From positions 62,001 through 126,000 of the forward strand of contig NZ_QEKT01000003.1 of the NCBI RefSeq assembly GCF_003096575.1: a stretch of DNA of 64,000 bases, written 5' to 3'. Numbering within the stretch: position 1 is the first letter of the stretch; each line of letters begins with the position of its first letter. Under the pieces are notes generated by a model. The model was not told the origin of the DNA. It worked only from the letters and a program-made list of their open reading frames with translations, and did no database searches. The translations under genes and the position numbers were made by a program. Positions 56,382 to 64,000 of the stretch are shown here, in pieces. The stretch comes from Convivina intestini (GTDB lineage: Bacteria > Bacillota > Bacilli > Lactobacillales > Lactobacillaceae).

Positions 56382-56428
56382 TACATTTACTCTTAAAAAG
56401 TTTCATAAATTGTTTAATGTTATCGTTT

Positions 56429-56444
56429 TGTAACTCGGTGTAAT
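56429..56444 (+). promoter_or_regulatory. TGTAAC-N4-TGTAAT direct repeat upstream of the Apf-like gene
   Basis: Two TGTAAY hexamers start ten bases apart. WalR/YycF boxes are TGTWAH-N5-TGTWAH, so the spacing is one base short. A WalR-type site is suggestive because the downstream gene encodes a cell-wall enzyme. Confidence 0.3.
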
Positions 56445-56480
56445 ACTACCGTTATATAAAAACGGCAAAATGAAGCCATT

Positions 56481-57101
56481 ATGATAAATAAAATTTTATA
56501 CAGTACAATTGCGATGGCCGCAGTGGCCCTAACTTTGGGGAGTGTCCAATCAAGTACGCCCGCAACGCACTCAAATAAAACAACTAAGGTTCATGCCGTA
56601 GTTGACCACGGGGAAGTAAATTCAGCCGTAAATTCTTTAAATAATGTTCAAGCACTTCAATTATCAGCACCGGCTAACGATGATAGCTTAGCTAACGATA
56701 CTGATGACAACAGTGCTGCGAATCAAAATAATGCTACAGCTGTTAGCGACGCCCAAGCTGCTAGTAACACTGCTAGTTCAGAAACAACCACTAAGGCTGT
56801 TTCTGCGCCAGTTGTTACACCAGTTAGTTCGGTTGCTACACCAGCTGCTCCAGCTAAAGCCACTGGTGGTAACTTGCAGTGGTTAATTGAGCGTGAAAGT
56901 GGTGGTAACCCTAACGCCCAAAACGGTAGTATGCATGGAATTGGTCAGCTATCTGAAAGCGCCTATGCCACTTATGCTCCTGGACAAGATTACCGTGGTA
57001 ATTACGATGTTCAACTATCAGCTATGCAGGGTTATATCGCTGATCGTTATGGTTCGGTCGATAATGCAGTTGGTCATTTCCAAAGCAATGGTTGGTACTA
57101 A
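56481..57101 (+). CDS. Secreted Apf-like protein with lysozyme/transglycosylase-like C-terminus
   Basis: A 206-residue exported protein: signal peptide (about residues 1-29), a long Ala/Ser/Thr/Asn/Val low-complexity linker (about 30-130), then a ~75-residue C-terminal domain (LQWLIERESGGNPNAQNGSM, HGIGQLSESAYATY, GYIADRYGSVDNAVGHFQSNGWY) like the aggregation-promoting factors of lactobacilli. The ERESGG segment supplies the catalytic Glu of the lysozyme-like fold. No LysM domain is present, so wall binding is by other means. Role in wall turnover and cell shape is inferred. Confidence 0.9.
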   Translation: MINKILYSTIAMAAVALTLGSVQSSTPATHSNKTTKVHAVVDHGEVNSAVNSLNNVQALQLSAPANDDSLANDTDDNSAANQNNATAVSDAQAASNTASSETTTKAVSAPVVTPVSSVATPAAPAKATGGNLQWLIERESGGNPNAQNGSMHGIGQLSESAYATYAPGQDYRGNYDVQLSAMQGYIADRYGSVDNAVGHFQSNGWY

Positions 57102-57111
57102 AATAATCTTC

Positions 57112-57139
57112 AAAGCGTCCCATTCTTAGGGCGCTTTTT
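57112..57139 (+). terminator. Terminator after the Apf-like gene
   Basis: AAAGCGTCC (57112-57120) pairs with GGGCGCTTT (57129-57137), followed by T. Confidence 0.82.
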
Positions 57140-57204
57140 ATTTGGTTAGAAGGAAAACGCCATCTATAGTATAATTGTGGAAGACTGAAAAATTGGTGAT
57201 GGTT

Positions 57205-57741
57205 ATGCAATTAAAATTTTTAACTCCGACTTACATGGTAGATTCAATTTATGATTTAACAGTGGAAGAGCTGCGTAGCCACGGGATTACAACCGTTTTA
57301 ACTGATTTGGATAACACTCTTTTAGCTTGGAATAATCCTGACGGGACACCCGAACTACATCAGTGGTTACAAGATCTTAAGCAGGGTGGAATTGAGCTAA
57401 TTGTTATTTCTAATAATACTAATAAACGGGTGGCTAAGGCCGTCAATGCCTTAAATATTGATTTTGTAGCCTGGTCTTTAAAGCCCCTACCAAGAGGTAT
57501 TTTATCTGTGATGAGCCAACGGCATTTACGGTCCCAAGAGGTGATTATGGTTGGCGATCAAATGTTAACTGACATTTGGGCGGCCCATTTAGCTGGAATA
57601 CGCAGTGTCTTGGTTAAAAGGTTGATTGATTCCGATATGTGGCAAACTTGGTTAAACCGCAGTATCGAAACTCAGGCCAAAAAAATTGTTTTTAAACACA
57701 ACCCGAACTTGAAATGGGAGAAAACGCTTCGTGACAACTGA
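57205..57741 (+). CDS. yqeG: YqeG-family HAD-IIIA phosphatase
   Basis: A 178-residue HAD phosphatase: DLDNTL (motif I, TVLTDLDNTLLAW), ISNNTN (motif II), MVGDQMLTDIWAAHLAG (motif III). It heads the conserved yqeG-yqeH-yhbY-yqeK-rsfS ribosome-assembly cluster. ATG 57205 is favoured (57199 is an in-frame alternative); the longer frame from 57175 would start inside the probable -10 element TATAAT (57170-57175). The physiological substrate is unknown. It overlaps yqeH by 11 bases. Confidence 0.92.
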   Translation: MQLKFLTPTYMVDSIYDLTVEELRSHGITTVLTDLDNTLLAWNNPDGTPELHQWLQDLKQGGIELIVISNNTNKRVAKAVNALNIDFVAWSLKPLPRGILSVMSQRHLRSQEVIMVGDQMLTDIWAAHLAGIRSVLVKRLIDSDMWQTWLNRSIETQAKKIVFKHNPNLKWEKTLRDN

Positions 57742-58870
57742 AATTTCCGATGAAACAATTCAGCAAGAACTAGAAAAAGGTTTATATTGTATTGGCTGTG
57801 GCGCACGTATGCAGACCACAGAGGCAACTCAATCGGGCTATTTGCCAATGAGTGCCTTAAAGAAATCATTAGAAAGCGATCAGCTTTTGTGTAAACGTTG
57901 TTTTCGTTTGCGCCATTACAATGAAATTCAACCCGTAGAATTAACGGATGATGACTTTGCCCGTATCCTTCACCAAATATCAAGTACCAAGTCATTAATC
58001 GTCTATGTGGTTGATGTATTTGATATCAGTGGTTCTTTGATTGACGGCCTTCCTCGTTTTGTTGGTAAGTCAAATCCGATATTAGTAGTAGCAAATAAGG
58101 TCGATTTGCTGCCAAAATCTTTAAAAGCGAACCGATTAAAACAATGGTTAAAAGACCAGCTTAAAGATAGTGGCATTGATCCAGTTGATATTGTCTTGAC
58201 CTCAGCAATTCATTCCCAAAATTTAGATGCAATTTTACAAAAAATTGAAGATCTACGTCAGGGACAAGATGTTTACGTAGTTGGCACAACAAACGTTGGA
58301 AAATCAACTTTTATCAATCAAATTATTAAGTCTACGATGGGCGTTCAAGAACTGATTACGACTTCTCGTTTTCCTGGCACGACCTTAGATAAGATTGAAA
58401 TTCCTTTGGCTGATGGTCAAAAATTAATTGATACACCCGGAATCATCAAGAGTGATCAAATGGCGCATCGTTTAGATAGCCGCGATTTAAAGTATGCCCT
58501 ACCTAAAAATGAAATTAAGCCCCGTACTTACCAACTAAATGACCAACAAACTATTTTTATTGGTGGGTTAGCGCGTTTTGATTTTGAAAAGGGACCTCGC
58601 AGCGCTGTGACAGCATATTTTGAGAATAATTTACCGCTTCATCGTACTAAGTTGGTAGGCGCTGATGAATTCTATCAAAAGCATGCAGGAAACTTATTAC
58701 AGCCAACGGAACCGAATTTGGGTCCTTTGGTTAAATATGAATTTAATACAAATGAAAAAACTGATCTTGTATTTGCTGGTTTAGGCTGGATTGTGCTGCC
58801 AGCTGGCATACGAGTTGCCGGATGGGCGCCTAAGGGTGTCTCGGTTACAGTACGAAGGGCTATGATTTAA
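57731..58870 (+). CDS. yqeH: Circularly permuted ribosome-biogenesis GTPase YqeH
   Basis: A 379-residue GTPase with N-terminal zinc finger (CIGCGARMQT...CKRCFRLRHY), permuted G motifs: G4 ANKVD, G5 TSAIH, G1 GTTNVGKST, G2 region, G3 DTPG. It is needed for 30S assembly in Bacillus. Start GTG 57731 lies within yqeG with GGGAG (57717-57721) upstream. Ends by overlapping yhbY (TAATG). Confidence 0.95.
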   Translation: MTTEISDETIQQELEKGLYCIGCGARMQTTEATQSGYLPMSALKKSLESDQLLCKRCFRLRHYNEIQPVELTDDDFARILHQISSTKSLIVYVVDVFDISGSLIDGLPRFVGKSNPILVVANKVDLLPKSLKANRLKQWLKDQLKDSGIDPVDIVLTSAIHSQNLDAILQKIEDLRQGQDVYVVGTTNVGKSTFINQIIKSTMGVQELITTSRFPGTTLDKIEIPLADGQKLIDTPGIIKSDQMAHRLDSRDLKYALPKNEIKPRTYQLNDQQTIFIGGLARFDFEKGPRSAVTAYFENNLPLHRTKLVGADEFYQKHAGNLLQPTEPNLGPLVKYEFNTNEKTDLVFAGLGWIVLPAGIRVAGWAPKGVSVTVRRAMI

Positions 58871-59184
58871 TGCAAAAATTATCAGGAAAACAAAAACGCT
58901 ACTTAAGGGCTAGTGCTAACCCCTTGTCACCGATTTTTTCAATTGGAAAAAATGGCTTGAACCAACAATGGGTTGACGAAGTTGTGGCTGCACTAGCTAA
59001 GCGGGAACTAATTAAAGTATCAATTCAGCAAACGGCTGAAGTAGATGTGAAAGATTTGGCAGAATTCTTACACCAGCACTCGGAAATTACTGTTGTACAG
59101 ACAATTGGTCGAACGGCGGTCTTGTACTTGCCAGCCAAAGAAGAGAAATATGCTAAGCTGTCTCCGTTAGTCGCCAAATTATAA
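58870..59184 (+). CDS. yhbY: CRM-domain RNA-binding protein YhbY
   Basis: A 104-residue single CRM domain: LSGKQKRYLRASANPLSP, IGKNGLN (GxxG-like), ELIKVSIQQ, QTIGRTAVLY. It associates with pre-50S subunits in the family. One-base overlap with yqeH. nadD, which normally follows in Bacillus and many lactobacilli, is missing; yqeK comes next. Confidence 0.95.
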   Translation: MQKLSGKQKRYLRASANPLSPIFSIGKNGLNQQWVDEVVAALAKRELIKVSIQQTAEVDVKDLAEFLHQHSEITVVQTIGRTAVLYLPAKEEKYAKLSPLVAKL

Positions 59185-59206
59185 AAGTTTTATTTGGGAA
59201 GGTAGT

Positions 59207-59782
59207 ATGAAGTATTATAGTGGCAGTATGGCTGAGTTAGAAGCTCAAGTGGCTCATCAGCTTTCTAAGAAACGTTTTGAACACTGTTTGCGAGTTCGTG
59301 ATTATGCCCAAAAGCTAGCCAGTCAAAATCAAATTGATTCAGAACAAGCTGCTGTGGCCGGTTTAGTACATGATTATGCCAAGGAACGTTCTGATGCTGA
59401 ATTTTTAGCGGTAATTGGCGCTAAGCATCTTGATCCTGATTTAGTTAATTGGGGTAATCCAGTATGGCATGGTATTGTCGGAGCCGAAATAATTAAAGAT
59501 GAATTGGGTATTACCGATCCATTAATTTTACAAGCAGTGCGCGACCATACTACTGGTGCCGGGGCTAATATGTCTAAACTATCGCAGATCATTTTTATGG
59601 CCGACTATTTAGAAAGTGGTCGTGATTTTCCGGGAGTGCAAACGGCGCGCACCATCACTGATGAAGATTTAGGCCAAGGAGTTCGTTTTCAAATTATCCA
59701 TACTTTAGCCTATCTGGCTAAAAATGAACGACCAATCTATCCTAAGTCACTAACCACATATAATTATTGGGTTACCCAGTAA
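59207..59782 (+). CDS. yqeK: HD-domain diadenosine tetraphosphatase YqeK
   Basis: A 191-residue HD hydrolase: His in SKKRFEHCLRV, HD in AGLVHDYAKE, NPVWHGIVGAEI, VRDHTTGAG, MADYLESGRDFPGV. YqeK enzymes cleave Ap4A symmetrically to ADP. GGGAAGG precedes ATG 59207; ATG 59228 is a possible alternative. Confidence 0.95.
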   Translation: MKYYSGSMAELEAQVAHQLSKKRFEHCLRVRDYAQKLASQNQIDSEQAAVAGLVHDYAKERSDAEFLAVIGAKHLDPDLVNWGNPVWHGIVGAEIIKDELGITDPLILQAVRDHTTGAGANMSKLSQIIFMADYLESGRDFPGVQTARTITDEDLGQGVRFQIIHTLAYLAKNERPIYPKSLTTYNYWVTQ

Positions 59783-59796
59783 TCTGAAAGGAAATC

Positions 59797-60165
59797 ATGA
59801 CTGAATTAAACGCAAAAAAAGAACTAGAAATTGCCGTTAAAGCCATTGACAGCAAAAAAGCCAATGATGTTGTAGCTCTTGATATGGGGCCGGTTTCATT
59901 AATGGCCGATTATTTTGTTATTGCTGAAGCACCATCAAATCGACAAGTTCAAGCAATTGTCAATGAATTGAAAGATAAGTATGAAGAGGCCGGTGGTACG
60001 GTTCGCTTTATCGAAGGTTTTCAGGCAGCCCAGTGGGTGTTGGTTGATCTCGGTGATGTAATTGTTCATATTTTTGACAGTGAGCACCGTGATTTTTATA
60101 ACCTTGAAAAACTTTGGTACGATGCGCCGTTGGTTGATATATCAGAATTTTTACAGGCAGATTAA
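59797..60165 (+). CDS. rsfS: Ribosomal silencing factor RsfS
   Basis: A 122-residue Iojap/RsfS protein: VALDMGPVSLMADYFVIAEAPSNRQVQAI, GFQAAQWVLVDLGDVIVHIFDSEHRDFYNLEKLW. It binds L14 and blocks subunit joining in starvation. Followed by a terminator. Confidence 0.97.
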   Translation: MTELNAKKELEIAVKAIDSKKANDVVALDMGPVSLMADYFVIAEAPSNRQVQAIVNELKDKYEEAGGTVRFIEGFQAAQWVLVDLGDVIVHIFDSEHRDFYNLEKLWYDAPLVDISEFLQAD

Positions 60166-60168
60166 AAG

Positions 60169-60195
60169 AGCTGAAGTAATAAACTTCAGCTTTTT
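60169..60195 (+). terminator. Terminator after rsfS
   Basis: AGCTGAAGT (60169-60177), loop of five, ACTTCAGCT (60183-60191), then T. The methyltransferase start is only about 20 bases beyond, so it may be only partly effective. Confidence 0.85.
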
Positions 60196-60215
60196 GTATG
60201 ACAAAAGGTAGCCAA

Positions 60216-60968
60216 ATGGAAGATAATTTTACAACCTTTGCAAAAAGTTACGATGAATTGTTTGATAACGATATGTACCAAGCCTGGGCTCAATATGTCA
60301 AGGCTTTGACTAAGCCCAGTCCCTTACTTGATTTAGGTGGCGGTGCGGGCCGGTTAGCAGTTTTACTGGAACAAGCTGGCTATCAGGTAGATTTACTAGA
60401 CTTATCACCTAATATGTTGCAACTAGCCCAAGCCCATGCTCAACAGGCTGGCGTTGATCTTCGTCTAATCGAAGGGGATATGCGTGATTTTAGTGACTGG
60501 CCTACTCAATATCCAATTATCACTAGTTTTGCTGATAGTTTAAACTATTTACCTAATTTAGATGATTTAGAGGATGCTTTTCAACAAGTCTTTGATCATT
60601 TAATGCCGAGTGGGTTATTCCTTTTTGATGTGATTACCCCCTATCAAGTTAACGTTGGCTATGACAATTATTGTTATAACAATGATGATAATCCAGAAAA
60701 TATTTTTATGTGGACTAGTTTCCCTGGTGAAAATGAAAATAGCGTTGATCATGATTTGAAATTTTTCACCTATAATGAAGAGCTAGATGCCTTTAATCTT
60801 TTACGAGAAGTTCATCATGAACAAAGTTATGAGCAAGCTGTTTATTGCGAATTATTACAAAAAGTTGGCTTTAATCAAATCGAAATTAGCGCTGATTTTG
60901 GCCAAACAGTCCCAAACTCGCAAACAACGCGCTGGTTCTTTAAAGCTAGCAAGGGGGATACCAAATGA
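60216..60968 (+). CDS. Class I SAM-dependent methyltransferase (YqeM-like)
   Basis: A 250-residue methyltransferase with SAM loop LLDLGGGAGRLAVLL, acidic residue region VDLLDLSPNMLQLA, and EGDMRDFSDW. ATG 60216 is preferred over 60198 because AAAGG (60204-60208) is properly spaced. Position between rsfS and tmcAL matches yqeM; the substrate is unknown. ATGA overlap with tmcAL. Confidence 0.9.
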   Translation: MEDNFTTFAKSYDELFDNDMYQAWAQYVKALTKPSPLLDLGGGAGRLAVLLEQAGYQVDLLDLSPNMLQLAQAHAQQAGVDLRLIEGDMRDFSDWPTQYPIITSFADSLNYLPNLDDLEDAFQQVFDHLMPSGLFLFDVITPYQVNVGYDNYCYNNDDNPENIFMWTSFPGENENSVDHDLKFFTYNEELDAFNLLREVHHEQSYEQAVYCELLQKVGFNQIEISADFGQTVPNSQTTRWFFKASKGDTK

Positions 60969-62131
60969 AGGCTGTTGGTTTAATTGTTGAATATAATCCC
61001 TTCCATAATGGACATCGTTATCATATTGCCCAAGCTAAAAAAGTTACGGGGGCTGATGTCGTTGTGGCCGTCATGTCTGGTAACTTTGTGCAACGAGGCG
61101 AACCGGCCTTGTTGGATAAGTGGACTCGGGCTAAATTGGCCTTAGAAGCTGGTGTTGATGTAGTAGTTGAACTACCCGTATTTTATGCGGTACAACCCAG
61201 TCATCTTTTTGCAGAAGGAGCTGTTCGCTTATTAGCCGCTTTAGGAATTCATGATATTGTCTTTGGTAGTGAAAATCCGGATATTGATTTTATTTCCTTA
61301 GCACAGCAAGCGCCTAAGGTTGATTCCGGTCAGAACTTTACTAACCGAAATCAAACCTTTGCCAGCTCTTATGCCCAGCAACTGGCCGATACAACCGGTT
61401 TTGAACTTAAGGAACCCAATGATATTTTGGCCTTTGGCTATGCTCGGGCAGTTTTAGAATTGCAGGTCGATATGCGATTATGGCCAATTGCCCGGCAACA
61501 GGCTGGTTATCATGATGATGATTTTGGTCCCGACCAAGTGATTGCTTCGGCTTCTTCCATTCGGTTAGCTTTACATAAACATAAGTTAGAAAAAATAGTC
61601 CCAGTTGTACCTGAAAACACCTTGGCGGCTGTACAAAATAACGCCAATACCATTGATTTTGAAGCGTCATTTTGGCAATTATTACAGTACCGCTTATTGA
61701 CCGACACCGTTGGTCAATTGGGTCAAGTTTACCAAATGGCTGAAGGATTAGAGCATCGCTTGGCCGCTACTGCAGCTGCTAAGCAAGGTCCACAGTCCTA
61801 TCAGTCCTTTATTAAGTCAGTCAAATCAAAACGGTATACTTTTGCTAGAATTCAGCGAACTTTGCTGTATACCTTGCTTAATATTAAGGTTGATCAAATG
61901 CAGGCCGCCATGCAGGATCCCTACTTGAGAATTTTAGGTTTCACATCTCAGGGGCAACAATACTTGAATAGTATTAAACGAGAAGCTGCCTTACCGATTA
62001 TTAGTCGAGTCGATATGTCTTTAGCCAAAGCCAATTTAAGGTTGGACTATAAAGCCGGGAAAGTCTGGCAGTTATTGGCTAACCAAGCTACGGAAGAACA
62101 AGACGTTGGACATGCCCCTATTCAACTTTAA
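60965..62131 (+). CDS. tmcAL: tRNA(Met) cytidine acetate ligase TmcAL
   Basis: A 388-residue YlbM-family enzyme that acetylates C34 of elongator tRNA-Met from acetate and ATP. Nucleotidyltransferase motif EYNPFHNGHRYHI, SGNFVQRGEPAL, FGSEN, and ASSIRLAL are visible. It starts within the methyltransferase stop codon (ATGA). Confidence 0.94.
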   Translation: MKAVGLIVEYNPFHNGHRYHIAQAKKVTGADVVVAVMSGNFVQRGEPALLDKWTRAKLALEAGVDVVVELPVFYAVQPSHLFAEGAVRLLAALGIHDIVFGSENPDIDFISLAQQAPKVDSGQNFTNRNQTFASSYAQQLADTTGFELKEPNDILAFGYARAVLELQVDMRLWPIARQQAGYHDDDFGPDQVIASASSIRLALHKHKLEKIVPVVPENTLAAVQNNANTIDFEASFWQLLQYRLLTDTVGQLGQVYQMAEGLEHRLAATAAAKQGPQSYQSFIKSVKSKRYTFARIQRTLLYTLLNIKVDQMQAAMQDPYLRILGFTSQGQQYLNSIKREAALPIISRVDMSLAKANLRLDYKAGKVWQLLANQATEEQDVGHAPIQL

Positions 62132-62146
62132 AAAGGAGTTATAAAA

Positions 62147-62692
62147 ATGAAATTAGCTAAAAAGCAATTAGTCAAATATCAAGAGAATCCTCTACTACTT
62201 GATACAGAGTTAGATTTAGCGGCATTAGCCCAAGAACGTTTTCCAGATTTAATTTTAGAGATTTCACCTTTAAAAGTGATTGGTAAGGTGCAATATGATG
62301 CCAGTGATATTGTCAGCTTGAATGTTCAGGTCAGCGGTGAGGTGGTACTACCATCAACTCGATCAATGGAACCAGTTGCCTTAGCGATTAATCTAGGTAT
62401 TCAGGAACGCTATGTTGGTAAGCCAGAACAATTAGATCAGTTTGAAGAAGATGAAGCGGTTTTCTTATTAGAAAACGACCAATTGGATGTTGATCAAGTT
62501 ATTTTGGATAACCTAGTTGCTATGTTTCCTAGTCAGGTATTGACACCAGCCGAAGCAGCCAATCAAGAATTTCCTAAGGGAAATGATTGGCAGGTTATTA
62601 GTGAAAGTAATTATGATGAACAGCCGGCTCAAGTTCTGGAGGATGTTGAAGATCCTCGGTGGGCTAAGTTAAATGATTTCTTCGAAAAATGA
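62147..62692 (+). CDS. YceD-family (DUF177) protein
   Basis: A 181-residue acidic protein; LVLPSTRSMEPVALAI and the C-terminal PRWAKLNDFFEK are DUF177 traits. The family is linked to 23S rRNA maturation in plants and usually precedes rpmF (L32). Here no rpmF follows; the next gene is a response regulator. AAAAGGAG precedes ATG. Confidence 0.9.
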   Translation: MKLAKKQLVKYQENPLLLDTELDLAALAQERFPDLILEISPLKVIGKVQYDASDIVSLNVQVSGEVVLPSTRSMEPVALAINLGIQERYVGKPEQLDQFEEDEAVFLLENDQLDVDQVILDNLVAMFPSQVLTPAEAANQEFPKGNDWQVISESNYDEQPAQVLEDVEDPRWAKLNDFFEK

Positions 62693-62700
62693 GAAAAATA

Positions 62701-62729
62701 TTGTAATTATTATAAAATAACTATAAAAT
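62701..62729 (+). promoter_or_regulatory. Candidate promoter of the two-component system
   Basis: TTGTAA (62701-62706), 17-base spacer, TAAAAT (62724-62729). Confidence 0.5.
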
Positions 62730-62790
62730 GTGGTAGGGTAGATTGTTAAGAAATTAGCTTGAAGTATAAATATTAAAAATAGAGGTGATT

Positions 62791-63480
62791 ATGAGTAAAG
62801 TATTGATTGTTGAGGACGAGGAAAATTTGGCAAAGTTTGTCGCCTTAGAACTCAAACATGAAGGATATGATGTCCAAACGGTAGACAACGGTCGTGATGG
62901 CTTGGAAATGGCCACCAAGAACGATTTTGATGTAATTTTATTGGATTTAATGTTGCCAGAATTAAATGGACTCGAAGTTGCTCGACGTCTCAGAGAAGTA
63001 AAACGTACACCAATTATTATGATGACAGCGCGTGATTCAGTCATTGATCGTGTATCTGGCCTAGATTATGGTGCTGATGACTATGTTGTAAAACCCTTTG
63101 CCATTGAAGAATTATTAGCTCGGGTTCGTTCACTATTACGTCGAATTACAATCGAAACAGAATCTAGCGATAAGCACCGTTCAGTTATTAATTTTAAAGA
63201 TCTTAAGATTGAAAAAGAAAATCGCATCGCCCGTCGTGGCGATCAGATTATTAATTTGACTAAACGTGAATATGATTTACTATTAATCTTAGTAGAGAAT
63301 ATTAACGTGGTTCAGTCCCGTGAACAACTCCTCAAGGAAGTTTGGGGATTTGATTCGGGTGTTGAAACCAATGTTGTGGATGTATATATTCGTTACTTAC
63401 GTAATAAAATTGATGATCCTGACAGTAAGGCATCGTACATCCAAACTGTACGTGGCACTGGTTATGTAATGCGGAGCTAA
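62791..63480 (+). CDS. OmpR/PhoB-family response regulator (ArlR-like)
   Basis: A 229-residue regulator: receiver domain with acidic pocket VEDEEN, phospho-acceptor in VILLDLMLPELNG (about Asp52), Lys in VVKPFAIEELLAR; winged-helix output domain ending VVDVYIRYLRNKID...IQTVRGTGYVMR. ATG 62791 is chosen because AGAGG lies five bases upstream; GTG 62785 is within that site. It pairs with the kinase gene six bases downstream. Confidence 0.94.
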   Translation: MSKVLIVEDEENLAKFVALELKHEGYDVQTVDNGRDGLEMATKNDFDVILLDLMLPELNGLEVARRLREVKRTPIIMMTARDSVIDRVSGLDYGADDYVVKPFAIEELLARVRSLLRRITIETESSDKHRSVINFKDLKIEKENRIARRGDQIINLTKREYDLLLILVENINVVQSREQLLKEVWGFDSGVETNVVDVYIRYLRNKIDDPDSKASYIQTVRGTGYVMRS

Positions 63481-63486
63481 CGATAA

Positions 63487-64000
63487 ATGATTGAAAATCA
63501 AGATAAAAAAACTAAAGCGTCTTTCCGTTTTTCACTGCGTTGGCAGTTGTCTTTGGGGATGGCTTTGGTTTTTTTTCTTACTTGTTGCTTGTTTGTGGCG
63601 GCAGTAATTATTATTTTACAACAGCATTATGGTGTTATGCCAAAGGCCTTATCGCACTGGTTGTGGCTGATTGCTATTTTGGGTGCCCTCATTGTTTTCT
63701 TGGTTTCATCATGGATTACCAAAATTATTGTTTCCCCAGTCACGGTGATTGAAAAAACAATTCAAGCCTTTGAAAGTGATCCCATGACCCCCGAACGTAT
63801 CCCTAAAATGGGACCCGATGACGAATTGTCCGATTTAAGTCGAATCTTAAATCGAATGATTGATCGTTTGCAGGATTTGATTGGTGCCCAACAACAATTT
63901 GTTTCCGATGTGTCCCACGAGTTACGTACGCCAGTCGCGGTGGTTAAAGGACATATGGAAATGTTGAATCGTTGGGGGAAGGATGATCCTGAGGTCTTGG
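63487..64000 (+). CDS. Sensor histidine kinase (ArlS-like), 3'-truncated by window edge
   Basis: The first 171 residues are present. Basic cytoplasmic N-terminus, first membrane segment about residues 19-44, a short extracytoplasmic loop of about 14 residues, second segment about 58-80, a HAMP linker (about 80-135), and the H box FVSDVSHELRTPVAVVKGH with His144 (63916-63918). GGAG (63473-63476) in the regulator gene precedes ATG 63487. The very short outer loop argues for intramembrane or membrane-associated sensing, unlike ArlS proteins with a large outer domain. The catalytic ATPase domain lies beyond the window. Confidence 0.92.
   Translation, partial: MIENQDKKTKASFRFSLRWQLSLGMALVFFLTCCLFVAAVIIILQQHYGVMPKALSHWLWLIAILGALIVFLVSSWITKIIVSPVTVIEKTIQAFESDPMTPERIPKMGPDDELSDLSRILNRMIDRLQDLIGAQQQFVSDVSHELRTPVAVVKGHMEMLNRWGKDDPEVL

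Overview
The window looks like an ordinary chromosomal stretch of a low-G+C lactic acid bacterium, most likely an obligate heterofermenter of the Leuconostoc/Weissella branch of the Lactobacillaceae. Reasons: the housekeeping order is lactobacillar (mfd-rqcP-divIC-tilS-hpt-ftsH-hslO-lysS; pheST behind a T-box; yvcK-whiA-clpP; yqeG-yqeH-yhbY-yqeK-rsfS-methyltransferase-tmcAL-yceD), and the D-lactate dehydrogenase resembles, from memory, those of that clade. Genus is an inference. No insertion sequence, prophage, CRISPR array or rRNA operon was seen. Both ends cut genes: mfd on the left and a sensor kinase on the right.

Layout. 0-10.4 kb: repair, cell division, tRNA modification, purine salvage, FtsH and Hsp33, lysyl-tRNA synthetase, then tRNA-Asn (two identical copies) and tRNA-Thr. 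10.4-12.8 kb: small accessory genes (DUF3892-like protein, glutathione peroxidase, SpeG acetyltransferase, tRNA-Gln, GntR regulator). 12.8-17.2 kb: leftward methionine import operon metQ-M20 peptidase-metN-metI behind a methionine T-box. 17.3-21.3 kb: SAP-domain protein, then a P-type cation ATPase behind a yybP-ykoY manganese riboswitch. 21.3-25.4 kb: AT-rich accessory locus with a small secreted aromatic-rich protein, a split ABC exporter and a DUF4352-like membrane protein. 25.4-35.6 kb: glycosyltransferase, PepV, two GlnP-type fused transporters around one GlnQ, CoiA, PepF and a hydroxyacid dehydrogenase. 35.6-47.9 kb: Phe T-box-pheST, murA, rpmE2, rlmD-murF, a serine hydrolase, DEAD-box helicase and folC. 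47.9-57.1 kb: multidrug MFS pump, radC, yvcK-whiA, clpP, D-LDH, an orphan PTS-IIC-like protein, an APC permease and an Apf-like cell-wall protein. 57.2-64 kb: the ribosome-assembly cluster yqeG to yceD and an OmpR-type two-component system.

Most notable points: (1) the 21.7-25.4 kb secreted-protein/ABC locus is the best candidate for an undescribed system; (2) Hsp33 lacks all four zinc/redox cysteines; (3) MurA has Asp in place of the active-site Cys, predicting intrinsic fosfomycin insensitivity; (4) a perfect hairpin separates Shine-Dalgarno and start codon of pepF, and a similar arrangement occurs at metN; (5) three cis-regulatory RNAs have readable specifier or switching elements; (6) nadD and rapZ are missing from their customary positions. 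Everything here is from reading the sequence. Family names rest on recognised motifs and remembered family features, with no database search.
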